DNA of 64,000 nt from RZZS01 sp964491785 (GCA_964491785.1 CAZBGS010000001.1:348462-412461), one strand, 5' to 3'; shown: positions 44,027-53,466, counted from the stretch's first letter. The notes: generated by a model not told the origin, from the letters alone. Program-made: numbers and translations.

Positions 44027-45367
44027 TTACTGTTTCCGGATCAGGAGAGTAAGGCCATCGACCGCACTTACCAGAACCTTCTCGCCTTTGTTTAGTTCAT
44101 ACCGGTCTTTTGATCTGGCAGACCAGATTTCGCCCTGGATATGCACCCTGCCCCCGTTTTCAGACCAGTCGACAACTTTGGCGTAGCTGCCGATCATGCT
44201 TTCGATACCGGTGCTTACCTTTCTTCGAACGGCCTTCACCGTCAGCCAGGCGACCAGCGCCATAATGACAAGCCCGAGGATGGCCATTCCCCAGACCACA
44301 CCGAAATCAAGCGCCATTCCTGGCATGCCTTGAGAATCGAACATGATGGTTGCTCCGATGATGAAAGCGATAAAGCCGCCTATTCCAAGTATCCCAAAGG
44401 AAGGAATAAAAGCTTCCGCCGCCATGAAGGCAAGGCCGATCAGAATCAGAACAATTCCGGCGATATTTATCGGCAGCACGTTAAGCGCGAAGAGGCCCGT
44501 TATCAGGCAAAGAACGCCGATGGTGCCCGGAACCATGGTGCCGGGATTGTAGAATTCCAGTATCAGACCGTACACGCCTATGGTCAGCAGGATAAAAGCT
44601 ATGTTGGGGTCGGTAATGAACGAGAGAAACCGGGTGCGGAAATCAGGGAGCATCTCCACGACTGGAGCATTTTCGGTATCCAGAGTTACCACTTTACCGC
44701 CTTTAAGCTCGACAACCCGACCGCTGGTTTTGGTCAGGAGGTCGTCGCGGCTTGTGGCGACATGGTCAATCACGCGCTTGTCCAGCGCCTCGGTCGCTGT
44801 GATGCTTCTGGCTTCGGTGACGGCGGTTTCGGCCCATTCGGCATTACGGCCTCTGATTTCGGCCAGGCCACGGATAAAAGCCGCGGTATCTTCAAGGGCT
44901 TTCTGGTCGGCTACCGGCGGCTTGCCTTCGGCGTCCGGTTCTTCTTTTTCCGGAGGCGGCTGGCCGAAAGGGCCGCCCATCTGGATAGGGGTCGCCGCGC
45001 CTACATTTGTGCCGTTGTTCATGGCGGCGATGTGGGCCGCGTAAAGAATGAACGTCCCGGCGCTCGCCGCATGGGCACCGGGGGGAGTAACCCAGACGGC
45101 CACTGGAACAGGAGATTCGAGGATAGATGTGACCATGTCGCGGGTGGAGGTCAGGAGGCCGCCCGGCGTATTCAGCTCAATCACCAGAAGCTGCGCGCCG
45201 TTCGCGGAGGCGGCGGCGATGCCTTTGCCGAGATAGTCGGAAAAGGCGGGACTTATCGCGCCTTGCATTTCCAGTACGTAGACCGGGGCTTTCTCCTTGT
45301 CCTGCGCGAGGGCCGCATGGAGAAACAGGGACGACAGAATGACGACTGCTGCCAGAAGCTTTCTCAT
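44027..45367 (-). CDS. NfeD family protein with ClpP-class serine protease domain
   Basis: The 446-residue protein has a signal peptide (LLAAVVILSSLFLHAALA), a ClpP-like protease domain whose Ser lies in PPGAHAASAGTFIL (about residue 106), and a Lys in LDKRVIDHV that can complete the Ser-Lys dyad. Then come four or five membrane helices and a C-terminal OB-fold (GRVHIQGEIWSARS). A Glu/Pro-rich insertion (about 140-150) sits in the protease domain. It is the long, active form of NfeD, and the slipin partner follows. Confidence 0.88.
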   Translation of the reverse strand: MRKLLAAVVILSSLFLHAALAQDKEKAPVYVLEMQGAISPAFSDYLGKGIAAASANGAQLLVIELNTPGGLLTSTRDMVTSILESPVPVAVWVTPPGAHAASAGTFILYAAHIAAMNNGTNVGAATPIQMGGPFGQPPPEKEEPDAEGKPPVADQKALEDTAAFIRGLAEIRGRNAEWAETAVTEARSITATEALDKRVIDHVATSRDDLLTKTSGRVVELKGGKVVTLDTENAPVVEMLPDFRTRFLSFITDPNIAFILLTIGVYGLILEFYNPGTMVPGTIGVLCLITGLFALNVLPINIAGIVLILIGLAFMAAEAFIPSFGILGIGGFIAFIIGATIMFDSQGMPGMALDFGVVWGMAILGLVIMALVAWLTVKAVRRKVSTGIESMIGSYAKVVDWSENGGRVHIQGEIWSARSKDRYELNKGEKVLVSAVDGLTLLIRKQ

Positions 45368-45456
45368 TAATCGATAAAACCATAAAAATGATTATTTCTG
45401 AAGTGATTTAGGGCTATGGCCTTGCTTAACAACTCGAAGGTTGAAAAGATTATGCA

Positions 45457-45487
45457 TAAAAAAAGCCCCGGAAATTCCGGGGCTTTT
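45457..45487 (-). terminator. Intrinsic terminator of the pilin gene
   Basis: A stem AAAAGCCCCGGAA (45461-45473) pairs with TTCCGGGGCTTTT (45475-45487). On the minus strand it follows the pilin stop by 18 bases and runs into seven T residues. It also shows T residues on the plus strand, so it could work both ways. Confidence 0.92.
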
Positions 45488-45505
45488 CAAATTTATATTT
45501 TAAGA

Positions 45506-46270
45506 CTACTGCTGGATGCGGAAATATACCAAACAGCTGTCAGGCGCTTTAGCTTCATCGTATACGTTAACGCCATTCACAGAAACATCACAAGAACTGG
45601 CACCGCTGCTGGTATCTTCAGCGAAAATTACCGAACCCGTTTCAGGAACGCCATCATCCAGCTTGCGATCCAGTCTCGCCGCCTGACTTGCATTTAGCAC
45701 GGCCGTTCCAGCTCCGCCTACTTGTACCGAAGGTGTGCCGGTCAGAGCAAGATAGTGTCCCGCCCGCGGGTTGGGGCCTGAAGGCTGGCCATTCAGAGCA
45801 ACCCCACCTGGATGGTAACCGATTGTAAAACCTCCGCCAATGCTTGCCTGAGGCAATGCATTTCCAAAAGCAACTATATTAGAGTTGTCAACACCACCTA
45901 GCAGGTCACCGGCGGAAAGATGACGCCAGATCTGAAAATTTTCGGCATTATTGCCGAAATTTCCCTGTACAGCACCTGGCAAAACATTTATACGCCCGTC
46001 TCCGGTTCCGTTACCACAATTGGTAGTGGCAGAGCAACCAGGTAGGCGAGAAGTTGCGGTTAGCATGTCTCCCGGTGTTGCAGAGTATGAGTCTCTAAAG
46101 GTGTTCATCGCGGCGTCGATGCCCTTCATCTGGGTTACGGTTGATGCGACTTGCGCGTTGGCGATCAGTTCCTGGCCTTTCAGGATGCCGCCGATTAGCA
46201 GGCCGATAATAATCATAACAACCGCAAGTTCCACCAGGGTAAAACCCTTTTGGTCTCTGAAATAGTTCAT
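45506..46270 (-). CDS. Type IV pilin (MSHA-like major pilin candidate)
   Basis: The 254-residue protein has a short leader and the prepilin cleavage site KGFTLVELAVVMIIIGLL; processing between Gly and Phe exposes the methylated N-terminus and hydrophobic stalk with Glu5. The head domain is Gly/Asn-rich with paired cysteines (GCSATTNC and, at the end, SCDV...SCLV) that could form a D-region disulphide. It is long for a major pilin. It is transcribed alone, with its own strong terminator and AAGGAG binding site, right after the membrane-bound AraC-type regulator. No minor pilins are near. Confidence 0.88.
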   Translation of the reverse strand: MNYFRDQKGFTLVELAVVMIIIGLLIGGILKGQELIANAQVASTVTQMKGIDAAMNTFRDSYSATPGDMLTATSRLPGCSATTNCGNGTGDGRINVLPGAVQGNFGNNAENFQIWRHLSAGDLLGGVDNSNIVAFGNALPQASIGGGFTIGYHPGGVALNGQPSGPNPRAGHYLALTGTPSVQVGGAGTAVLNASQAARLDRKLDDGVPETGSVIFAEDTSSGASSCDVSVNGVNVYDEAKAPDSCLVYFRIQQ

Positions 46271-46357
46271 TTGTCCAGTCTCCTTCTTCTGGTTCTGTTA
46301 GGAAAAAATCATGGTAGAGGAAAGCCATTCCTGGGTAATAGTTTACCTTGTCCAAGA

Positions 46358-46383
46358 ATATTGTACAGCACATATTGTCCAGC
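46358..46383 (-). promoter_or_regulatory. Direct repeats over the likely pilin promoter
   Basis: On the plus strand ATATTGTACAGC (46358-46369) and ATATTGTCCAGC (46372-46383) match at 11 of 12 bases with a 14-base period. The minus strand of the first copy gives TACAAT at 46365-46360, a good -10 box, but no -35 box at the right distance, as expected for an activated promoter. Confidence 0.4.
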
Positions 46384-46428
46384 CTGACGGAAATGTTTGA
46401 ACAAAAACTTAAGAAAATGAAGGATGTG

Positions 46429-46469
46429 TACTCAGATCGACAGATTGAATACTCAATCTGACAAATTGA
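46429..46469 (-). promoter_or_regulatory. 21-base period direct repeat, candidate AraC-type operator
   Basis: Two 20-base blocks at 46429-46448 and 46450-46469 match at 15 positions (common parts TACTCA, GACA and ATTGA). A period of two helical turns fits binding of an AraC-family dimer on one DNA face. They also make a perfect inverted repeat CAGATTGA/TCAATCTG at 46441-46460. The site lies 160-200 bases upstream of the pilin start. Confidence 0.45.
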
Positions 46470-46476
46470 GAAGCCA

Positions 46477-47553
46477 CTATATTTCCGTATTATTTTGACG
46501 GTACTTTGTCGGGGCTTCTCCGGTAATTTCCTTGAATACCCTGTTGAACGATGCGAGTGAATTAAAGCCGACCTCGGCGGGGAGAAGGTTGATCGAGATC
46601 GATGTTTGTCTTAGCAAACGCTTGGCGTCCTCGACTCGTTTTTCATTTAGGAGTTGCGGGAAATTTTTCTGGAAATATACATTTATTATTCGTGACAGTA
46701 CCGCTTCGGAAACGCCAAGTTCGCGGGCAAGATCGGCCCTCGAATATGAGGGTTCCTGATATACCTTGTCCAGTTCCAGCAGTTTTTCGATTTTCATCGC
46801 CATTTCAATTTCAATATCGGCAAGATCATTAATACCTTCGCCAGAGCGGCCGGCGCTTCGGATTGATTGCGGATATATACGGAAAAGGCTGGTGCTGGCC
46901 AGATATGAAAGGGCGATGGCAAGAATCCCTCTGGTCATAACGACCTGCTCGTAACCCGGCACGCCTCCAAGGCTGGCAAGCATAAGGGCAAGAAAAGCAA
47001 GGTTGGTAACAATCAGCGTGATAATAAGCCAGTATCTCTCACGGCCGTTTTTCTGGATACGCAGATTGTCCAGGACGCTTCTGCCCATCCATATTTCAAG
47101 AAAGCTCAACGCTCCCGCAATAACGCCGGAGACGACAAGCATTTCATAGAAGGCAATGCAGTTAACCGCACTGACGCAGGTCTTATCGAGCATAACGGCC
47201 CAGTAGCTTATGATAAAGGCAATCGGTAAGAGCAATAACACCCGGTAATGGCTCAGCGATGGGGGGCGGGTAACAAGGGCGATCTGGAATACCAGCAATG
47301 CGCTTAGCGGAGGGCCGGCAAACCAGAGAGACCATTGCAGCAACGGATACAGGGAAAAATGAGATCCCAGCATCCGCATGCCTGCGTCAAGAAACAGCGC
47401 GGCAGCCAGTAACGAAAAATAGGCGAGAGGCAGCCATTCCGTGACCAGAGTTCTGGCTCGGAATAAAATATAAACGACGATGAAAACCGCCTGGGACATG
47501 CCCAGAAGAGAAATCAGTTCGGCAAAAGTGAAGCGCAGTTGGGAAATATCCAT
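46477..47553 (-). CDS. Membrane-bound AraC-family regulator (seven predicted helices)
   Basis: The 358-residue protein has seven hydrophobic segments in its first 230 residues (for example LISLLGMSQAVFIVVYILF and LAYFSLLAAALFLDAGM) and a C-terminal AraC DNA-binding domain (about 255-355): SRADLARELGVSEAVLSRI, then NLLPAEVGFNSLASFNRVFK. So it should sense a signal at the membrane and act on DNA directly. Its start overlaps the upstream gene by one base. Position just before the pilin, with operator-like repeats between, suggests it controls pilin transcription; this is inference. Confidence 0.85.
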   Translation of the reverse strand: MDISQLRFTFAELISLLGMSQAVFIVVYILFRARTLVTEWLPLAYFSLLAAALFLDAGMRMLGSHFSLYPLLQWSLWFAGPPLSALLVFQIALVTRPPSLSHYRVLLLLPIAFIISYWAVMLDKTCVSAVNCIAFYEMLVVSGVIAGALSFLEIWMGRSVLDNLRIQKNGRERYWLIITLIVTNLAFLALMLASLGGVPGYEQVVMTRGILAIALSYLASTSLFRIYPQSIRSAGRSGEGINDLADIEIEMAMKIEKLLELDKVYQEPSYSRADLARELGVSEAVLSRIINVYFQKNFPQLLNEKRVEDAKRLLRQTSISINLLPAEVGFNSLASFNRVFKEITGEAPTKYRQNNTEI

Positions 47554-48284
47554 CAATTCGAACCCATAACATCGTCGCAGAGCGGATTGTCAGCAGCCTC
47601 GTTTGTTGTCAGCAAATCTTCGCATATGTATCTTTTAAGGTATATCACATCATCGGTGTTAATGTTTTCCGCTTCGCTTTTCATAATGTTAAGCATAATT
47701 TCATAGGCGGCTTCCCTGTCTCCTTTTGCCTGCAAAACGATAGCGGGCGCCCTTCTCGTCCATTCAGGAAGATTTGGATTGTCTAGAGTGGCCAGACGCT
47801 CGGCAAAATGGTATGCGAGTTCGAGATCGTTAAGATCGTATCTCGCTATTTTCATTGCGCAGGCGAGCAAAAGCCACTTCCTTCCCGAATTTCTTGTACC
47901 AACATGTTCCAGAAAACTTAACAGTTTTTTCAGATTGGCGGGATTGCTGCCAGCGCCATAGTAGTATGCGGCCAGCTTGCTTACGTAACTGGATTCCGGG
48001 TCGAGATAATCAGCAAGAAAAAACCATTCCACCAGACGGTCGAAATCATAATCGTCGATATGTACGACCCGCCCGCCGCTATCGCCAAAATTCTGCAGAA
48101 AAAAGCCTACTGAGCGGTATGCAAACTGTTTATCGCCAAGAGCCATGTTTGTGGCGTCATCGGATGAAGGCGGAGGAGGAACGGTCTCCCAACTGGCCCT
48201 GGTATCCTTGATCATGCACCACAAGACGACATTACAGAGCATTGCAAGAGCAAATACGGCGTATATCCTTTTGTGAGCGAGCAT
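47553..48284 (-). CDS. Membrane-anchored protein of unknown function in the pilus locus
   Basis: The 243-residue protein has an N-terminal anchor (IYAVFALAMLCNVVLWCMI) and a helical periplasmic part that looks like degenerate TPR repeats (YLDPESSYVSKLAAYYYG, LLACAMKIARYDLNDLELAY). No known family is recognised. It overlaps the ABC permease by one base and the AraC-type regulator by one base, so all three are translated together, which points to joint work in export or sensing. Confidence 0.7.
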   Translation of the reverse strand: MLAHKRIYAVFALAMLCNVVLWCMIKDTRASWETVPPPPSSDDATNMALGDKQFAYRSVGFFLQNFGDSGGRVVHIDDYDFDRLVEWFFLADYLDPESSYVSKLAAYYYGAGSNPANLKKLLSFLEHVGTRNSGRKWLLLACAMKIARYDLNDLELAYHFAERLATLDNPNLPEWTRRAPAIVLQAKGDREAAYEIMLNIMKSEAENINTDDVIYLKRYICEDLLTTNEAADNPLCDDVMGSN

Positions 48285-49042
48285 CAGAATTGCCGGCGGA
48301 CAAGGTCAACGATAGAGGCCGTAACGACAAGAAAGGCAAAAATCAACCCATGACCGATCGTTATTGCCAGCCAGATCCATTGCGCATCGCCGTATATCAG
48401 CCATGAAGTCTGGCCCATGAGATCAAGCCTTGGAATTATGATCGAAATGATTTTCATTATTTCGGCAAGAATATCATAAACACCCCTTGCCAAAGACGAT
48501 TCGGCGATGCCAAGTATCTGGCCTATCAGCCTGCCCAATACATACAAGGCAATGGTAATCAAGGCGCTGGCCGGAGTGCTGGCGAGAACCATGGCAAAAA
48601 ACATCGCGGCATTTGCCATAATAACATACTCGGCCGCAAGGCTGACTGTCCACATGAGCTGCCCGGTGCCGACATGACCGGAGAACGCCGCTATTATAAG
48701 CCCTGTGAGAAGCGAGACTATAAGCGCAATAATAGAAAATGCCGCAGAATGGGAAAGCATGTACTGAACCCTGCTCAGCGGCCTGGATAAAAGATATTCG
48801 ATATCTTTGGTCTCAAACGATCTGCGAATATGAAATACCACAAACAAAACGAGACCGAGCATTCCGGCAATCCTCATGCTGGCCGCAGTAAAAACAAGGG
48901 TGAACTGGGACTTTTCGGTTACGGCGGCACTCCCCAGAAACAGAGAAAGACTCAGACTTAGAATCATAATGAATGCGAAGGACAGGATAATCCTGTCCCT
49001 CACAGCCGCCTTGAATATGTATGAAACCAGCGTCCAGGACAT
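48284..49042 (-). CDS. ABC-2 type transporter permease
   Basis: The 252-residue protein has six predicted membrane helices and a conserved cytoplasmic piece FETKDIEYLLSRPLSRVQYMLS typical of ABC-2 permeases that work with a separate ATPase. It lies 18 bases after the secretin gene. The only matching ATPase is at 55.4 kb, also in the pilus locus. The cargo is unknown. Confidence 0.8.
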   Translation of the reverse strand: MSWTLVSYIFKAAVRDRIILSFAFIMILSLSLSLFLGSAAVTEKSQFTLVFTAASMRIAGMLGLVLFVVFHIRRSFETKDIEYLLSRPLSRVQYMLSHSAAFSIIALIVSLLTGLIIAAFSGHVGTGQLMWTVSLAAEYVIMANAAMFFAMVLASTPASALITIALYVLGRLIGQILGIAESSLARGVYDILAEIMKIISIIIPRLDLMGQTSWLIYGDAQWIWLAITIGHGLIFAFLVVTASIVDLVRRQF

Positions 49043-49060
49043 TTCCCTAGTCCAACCGTT

Positions 49061-50920
49061 CTAGAATCTCAGAGGTCTGCGATCCTGGGAGAAAGTCCGG
49101 TACAAGTCCTTATCGGTGTTATGGACGTTCCCGTTATCAACGATTGTGGCCTTCAGGAAAATCACCAGTTCGGTTTTATTGATTCTATCGTTCTGGCTGC
49201 GGAACAGGCTGCCCAGAATTGGCATTTCACCAAGAACGGGAACCGCATTCTGCTGAGACTGGTAACGATCCTGCATCAGACCGCCCATGACAATCGCCTG
49301 ACCTGAATTCACCTGGATGACAGAATCCATCTCCTGAACATTGACTACGGGGATCTGAGAAGCGATCGGGGTCTGAAGGTTACTGTTTGCGACCACGAAA
49401 GCAACGGCCGGATCGTTAACATAGTCGACGATCCTGGTGATAGTCGGCCGGAGGGCCATAGAGATTACGCCCTTGTCCAGATTGATGGAAGGCAGGACAT
49501 TTATCAGGACACCCTCGGGGACGTTTTTAATCTCACTATCGACTTCGGTGCTTGTCACCCCTTCTTCAGTGGTTACGTCAATGTCGATCTGGAAATAGAC
49601 CTGATTATTTGCGACGTTTAAAACCGCTGGCTGGTTGTTCATCACGGTAAGGCGCGGACTGGCAAGCGCTCTTACAGTTCCGAATCTGGAGATCGCCTGT
49701 ATGGCCGCCTGGAAATCGTTGCCGAAGTAGCCAAGAACAAAGTTGGCGAGAGGATCAATCTCGGGGTCGAGGCTGGGGCGAAGATTCGTGGCAGACTGAG
49801 CGACATCATGGGCCAGAACAAGTTCGTTGGAAAGAAATCTTGAATTCCACTCGATACCAGTTGCGAATTCATCGGTAAGGGAAACTTCAAGAACCTTGGC
49901 CTCAATGAGAACCTGAGCCGAAACGGTTCGACGCAAGTCGCCAAGATATTCGGCGACTTTCTTATGCTGTTTCTGATTAGCATAGACATTAATCAGACCC
50001 GCGTGCTTGTTAATCGAGAACCTTGCTGCGTCAGCGGCATTCTGACCTTGCGCCTGCGCACCGGCAACGGAAGGATCATCGCCCTCAATCGGCAGAGAAT
50101 CCACGCGCAGCACCGCGGCAGGCGGCAGCACGGTAGCGGCATCCTGCTCTCCTCCGGCGCCCATATCTCCCACAGGAGCCGTCGGCACAACAGGAGCAGC
50201 CTCGTCAACTGCGGTTATGCGAGGGTCTCTGCTTGTGCGCAGCGCAAGTACGCTCATGTCCACACCAAGGACATGCGCCAGACTTGCTTCAAGCTCGCCC
50301 CAGAAATTTGCCTCACTGGAGTTCGCAGCCGTAAAGGTCGACCCCGTATCCGCACCCTCGCCGGAAACAACCGAAACTTCGTTTTTAATCTGGCCCTGAC
50401 TGGAGCGAATCAGGTTCACGTAATCGATTTTATAAGTATGGTGGTATGGCGTATCCAGTTCGACACGAAGCATGTCGTCATCAAATTCATATCTTAATCC
50501 CGCAATATCGGCTATGCGCTGTATCACCAGATCGAAGGGACGGTTACGCGCAGTGAAAATAATCGATCCCTTGATGCGGGGATCAAGTTCAATATCGTAG
50601 TCCGCCTGAGAAGCCAGCTCGAAAAGGACGTCCCTTAACGGGACGGTCTGATTAACCGATATGGAAACCAGCGGCATGGAGCGCATATTCTCTGAAACCG
50701 GGGCAACATAAGACATGAGCGGAGGAGCGCCAGATTCAGCGGCTTCCTTAACCTCCGGCAAGTCCGGGGATCTTGCGGCCAGCGCGTCGCGAAAATCCTG
50801 GAATTCCATGTCCCTTGCGCGATCTATTTTCAAATGGTTCTTGGACAACTCGCAACCAGCGAGCACCACAATAACAGCCAACGCGGAAACCAGGAGCGAT
50901 AGAAATTTAGCCTTATGCAT
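49061..50920 (-). CDS. mshL: Outer membrane secretin, MshL-like
   Basis: The 619-residue protein is the pore through which the pilus leaves the outer membrane. It has a lipoprotein signal peptide (LLVSALAVIVVLAGC), an N-terminal STN-like domain (LRDVLFELASQADYDIELD), a linker, and a secretin domain (ALASPRLTVMNNQPAVLNVA and GQAIVMGGLMQDR). A Pro/Ala-rich stretch (about 245-290) is inserted between. ATG 50920 fits the signal peptide; a TTG four codons earlier also exists. It is MshL-type rather than PilQ because no AMIN domain is seen. Confidence 0.87.
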   Translation of the reverse strand: MHKAKFLSLLVSALAVIVVLAGCELSKNHLKIDRARDMEFQDFRDALAARSPDLPEVKEAAESGAPPLMSYVAPVSENMRSMPLVSISVNQTVPLRDVLFELASQADYDIELDPRIKGSIIFTARNRPFDLVIQRIADIAGLRYEFDDDMLRVELDTPYHHTYKIDYVNLIRSSQGQIKNEVSVVSGEGADTGSTFTAANSSEANFWGELEASLAHVLGVDMSVLALRTSRDPRITAVDEAAPVVPTAPVGDMGAGGEQDAATVLPPAAVLRVDSLPIEGDDPSVAGAQAQGQNAADAARFSINKHAGLINVYANQKQHKKVAEYLGDLRRTVSAQVLIEAKVLEVSLTDEFATGIEWNSRFLSNELVLAHDVAQSATNLRPSLDPEIDPLANFVLGYFGNDFQAAIQAISRFGTVRALASPRLTVMNNQPAVLNVANNQVYFQIDIDVTTEEGVTSTEVDSEIKNVPEGVLINVLPSINLDKGVISMALRPTITRIVDYVNDPAVAFVVANSNLQTPIASQIPVVNVQEMDSVIQVNSGQAIVMGGLMQDRYQSQQNAVPVLGEMPILGSLFRSQNDRINKTELVIFLKATIVDNGNVHNTDKDLYRTFSQDRRPLRF

Positions 50921-51053
50921 GTGCTTTTCCAAAGAATATTAAGAAGTTTTATCAGTTTGTAGATTCGTCACATCGGGAGTCTAGTGACGGCAAACCTTTC
51001 ATAACAAGATAATGTTTTATTTTTGTCATGGCCAGAAAAATATAGGCAAACAG

Positions 51054-52190
51054 CTAGTCGGAGATGCGGAATTTCGATGTGTCCATCATTTTCAGAGCAT
51101 CCCCCTGTCTGCCTAATTTTATCTGTTGAATCTTTACTTTCATATCACTCTGCTGGTCGGCCTGTGCAATGGCCATTTCTTCAGAAATCAAACCGCCACT
51201 GAACAGAGCTATCAGTGACTGATCGAAGGACTGCATGCCTGTGGCGTTATTCTGTTCTATGATTTCCTTCAATTTTGCCACTTCACCTTTATGAATTAAT
51301 TCCCTGATCAGACCCTGGTTGAGCATCACTTCCATTGCCGGCACCATACCGCCCTGCGAGCAGGTCAGAAGACGCTGTGAGATTATGGCCTTCAGGTTCA
51401 GGCTCAGGTTCAGGCGAATCTGCCCCTGCTGGTCTTCCGGGAAAAGATTTACGATCCGGTCTATAGCCTGATAAGCGTTATTGGTGTGAATGGTGGCAAG
51501 GCACAAGTGGCCGGTCTCAGCAGCGGTAAGTGCCTGCTCCATAACTTCACGGTCGCGGATTTCACCGACAAGAATAACGTCCGGCCGCTGGCGCAAAGCG
51601 TTTTTCAGCGCAATTGCGTATGATTCAGTATCAACACCGACTTCACGCTGGGTAATTATACTTTGTTTATGCTCGTGGTAGTACTCGATCGGATCCTCGA
51701 TAGTGATTATATGCCCCTGTTCGCGCTGATTGCGGAAATCAATCATGGATGCAAGGGTGGTTGATTTACCGGAACCGGTCATTCCTGTGACCAGAACCAG
51801 TCCTCGTCTTTCCATCACAAGACGCCCCAGGATATCGGGAAGTTTTAACTCCTCAAAACTAGGGATTTTGGAAATGATTCGTCTTATGACCAGCGCAGGC
51901 AGTTGCCTTTGCTGAAGCACGTTCACACGAAAACGTCCATATTTTCCCATATCAAGAGCTGTATTAAGCTCAAGAGTGGATTCAAAATCGCGTTTCTGGC
52001 GGTTGGTCAGAACTGAATTGAGGATTTCATTGACCTCATCCTGAGAAAGCAGATCATCCCTCAAGGGACTCAAGAAGCCCTCAATTCTGAGGGTCGGGGG
52101 TCTCCCGATAGTAAGATACAGATCGCTTGCGCCCTTTTCGTTCATGGCACTCAGGTATTTCAGAACAGCAGGCTCTCTTGATTCGTTCAT
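51054..52190 (-). CDS. pilU: Twitching ATPase PilU-like
   Basis: The 378-residue protein is a PilT-family retraction ATPase. Walker A is VTGMTGSGKSTT (about 135), the Asp box and Walker B are in IITIEDPIEYYH and RPDVILVGEIRD, and the His box is near LATIHTNNAYQAIDR. PilU is preferred to PilT because the C-terminus is longer and ends in a Met/Lys-rich tail (IQQIKLGRQGDAL). It starts one base after the pilT stop; the first ATG of the frame extending into pilT is not the start. Confidence 0.85.
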   Translation of the reverse strand: MNESREPAVLKYLSAMNEKGASDLYLTIGRPPTLRIEGFLSPLRDDLLSQDEVNEILNSVLTNRQKRDFESTLELNTALDMGKYGRFRVNVLQQRQLPALVIRRIISKIPSFEELKLPDILGRLVMERRGLVLVTGMTGSGKSTTLASMIDFRNQREQGHIITIEDPIEYYHEHKQSIITQREVGVDTESYAIALKNALRQRPDVILVGEIRDREVMEQALTAAETGHLCLATIHTNNAYQAIDRIVNLFPEDQQGQIRLNLSLNLKAIISQRLLTCSQGGMVPAMEVMLNQGLIRELIHKGEVAKLKEIIEQNNATGMQSFDQSLIALFSGGLISEEMAIAQADQQSDMKVKIQQIKLGRQGDALKMMDTSKFRISD

Positions 52191-52191
52191 C

Positions 52192-53340
52192 TTAGAAAGA
52201 GTACCCTTCCCCGTCTTTGCCCCCTGCAGCAGCAACATCATCACGCGTGTCCAGCCTGCGACCGCCTATAGCTGCAGAAGCATATCCTTCCTCGTGCTCC
52301 TCGCCCTCGTCGGTAGTTTTGATGAGTACGCGGCGGGCTTCGGATTTATCGATAATTCCAGCTTCAAGCAGATTGTTTACAGCCTCTTCCATGGTGATCA
52401 TGCCGTAGCGTTTTCCGGTCTGCATCATTGAGTAGATCTGGGCTACCTGATTTTCGCGAATCAGGTTTCTGACCGCGTTGGTTCCGAGCAGAACCTCATA
52501 AGCTCCTGTACGACCGCTGCCGCTGGCGCGTTTCAGCAGGGTTTGGCAGATTACTCCCTGAACCGAGTTAGCGAGCATCGCCCGCACCATTTCCTTGTCG
52601 CCGGTCGGGAAGACGTCGATGATACGATCAATGGTTTTGGCGGCAGAACTCGCGTGCAGTGTAGCAAAGACAAGGTGTCCGGTCTCGGCGGCAGTCAGTG
52701 CCAGAGAAATTGTTTCGTAATCCCGCATTTCCCCAACAAGAATCACATCCGGGTCTTCCCGCAAGGCGCTTCGCAGCGCAGCGGCGAAAGATCTGGTGTC
52801 ATGGCCGATTTCGCGGTGGTTGAGCAGACATTTTTTTGAAGTATGAAAGTATTCAACAGGATCCTCGATGGTGATTATATGCTTGCTCATCGTGGCGTTG
52901 ATATGATTGATCATGGAGGCAAGTGTCGTCGACTTTCCGCTTCCGGTCGGGCCCACGACGATAACAATGCCTTTTTCAAGTTCGGCGAGGCGCCTCATGA
53001 CCGCCGGAAGTTCGAGTTCTTCCATGGTCGGCACAGCAGAGGGGATAGTACGGAAGACGCCTGCCGTACCGTTACGGGTAGTAAAAGCGTTTACACGGAA
53101 TCTCGCCTTTTCCCCGAAGGCGATAGCGAAGTCCAGTTCGAGATTTTTTTCGAAAGCCGAGCGCTGGTCTTCGGCCATAACCGAATAGAGCATGGTTCGG
53201 ATATCATCGCTTGTCAGCGGATCAGCCTTGATTCGCTTCAGTGTTCCGTGAACGCGGATTACAGGAGGGTTGGTCGGACTTAAGTGCAAGTCCGATGCCT
53301 CGTTTTGCATTGTAAATGCAAGGAGTTGCGTAAGATCCAA
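52192..53340 (-). CDS. pilT: Twitching ATPase PilT
   Basis: The 382-residue protein powers pilus retraction. It has PAS-like N-domain start MDLTQLLAFTMQNEASDLHL, Walker A GPTGSGKSTT (about 132), Asp box IITIEDPVEYFH, Walker B DPDVILVGEMRD and His box FATLHASSA. The start codon is TTG at 53340, with GGAGGG three bases away; no ATG gives the conserved N-terminus. A Gly/Asp-rich tail follows the usual PilT end. pilU follows at once. Confidence 0.9.
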   Translation of the reverse strand: MDLTQLLAFTMQNEASDLHLSPTNPPVIRVHGTLKRIKADPLTSDDIRTMLYSVMAEDQRSAFEKNLELDFAIAFGEKARFRVNAFTTRNGTAGVFRTIPSAVPTMEELELPAVMRRLAELEKGIVIVVGPTGSGKSTTLASMINHINATMSKHIITIEDPVEYFHTSKKCLLNHREIGHDTRSFAAALRSALREDPDVILVGEMRDYETISLALTAAETGHLVFATLHASSAAKTIDRIIDVFPTGDKEMVRAMLANSVQGVICQTLLKRASGSGRTGAYEVLLGTNAVRNLIRENQVAQIYSMMQTGKRYGMITMEEAVNNLLEAGIIDKSEARRVLIKTTDEGEEHEEGYASAAIGGRRLDTRDDVAAAGGKDGEGYSF

Positions 53341-53361
53341 GGTGCCCTCCGTTTTGTGAAG

Positions 53362-53377
53362 CGCCTGACGTCAGGCG
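53362..53377. promoter_or_regulatory. Perfect 16-bp palindrome upstream of pilT
   Basis: CGCCTGACGTCAGGCG has no spacer, the form typical of a dimeric repressor or activator site. It lies 22-37 bases before the pilT start codon. A GATAAT that could be a -10 box lies just further upstream on the minus strand. Confidence 0.45.
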
Positions 53378-53466
53378 GCTAAAAGATTATCGAAAAAAGA
53401 ATCCAGACATCAGCATGAGTCATTAGCCGCAAACGGTCAATACCGAGACCTTTTTTGGATTAAATA

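Noticed and set aside
44141..45370. A 409-codon open frame on the plus strand
   Set aside because: Antisense shadow of the NfeD gene with atypical composition.
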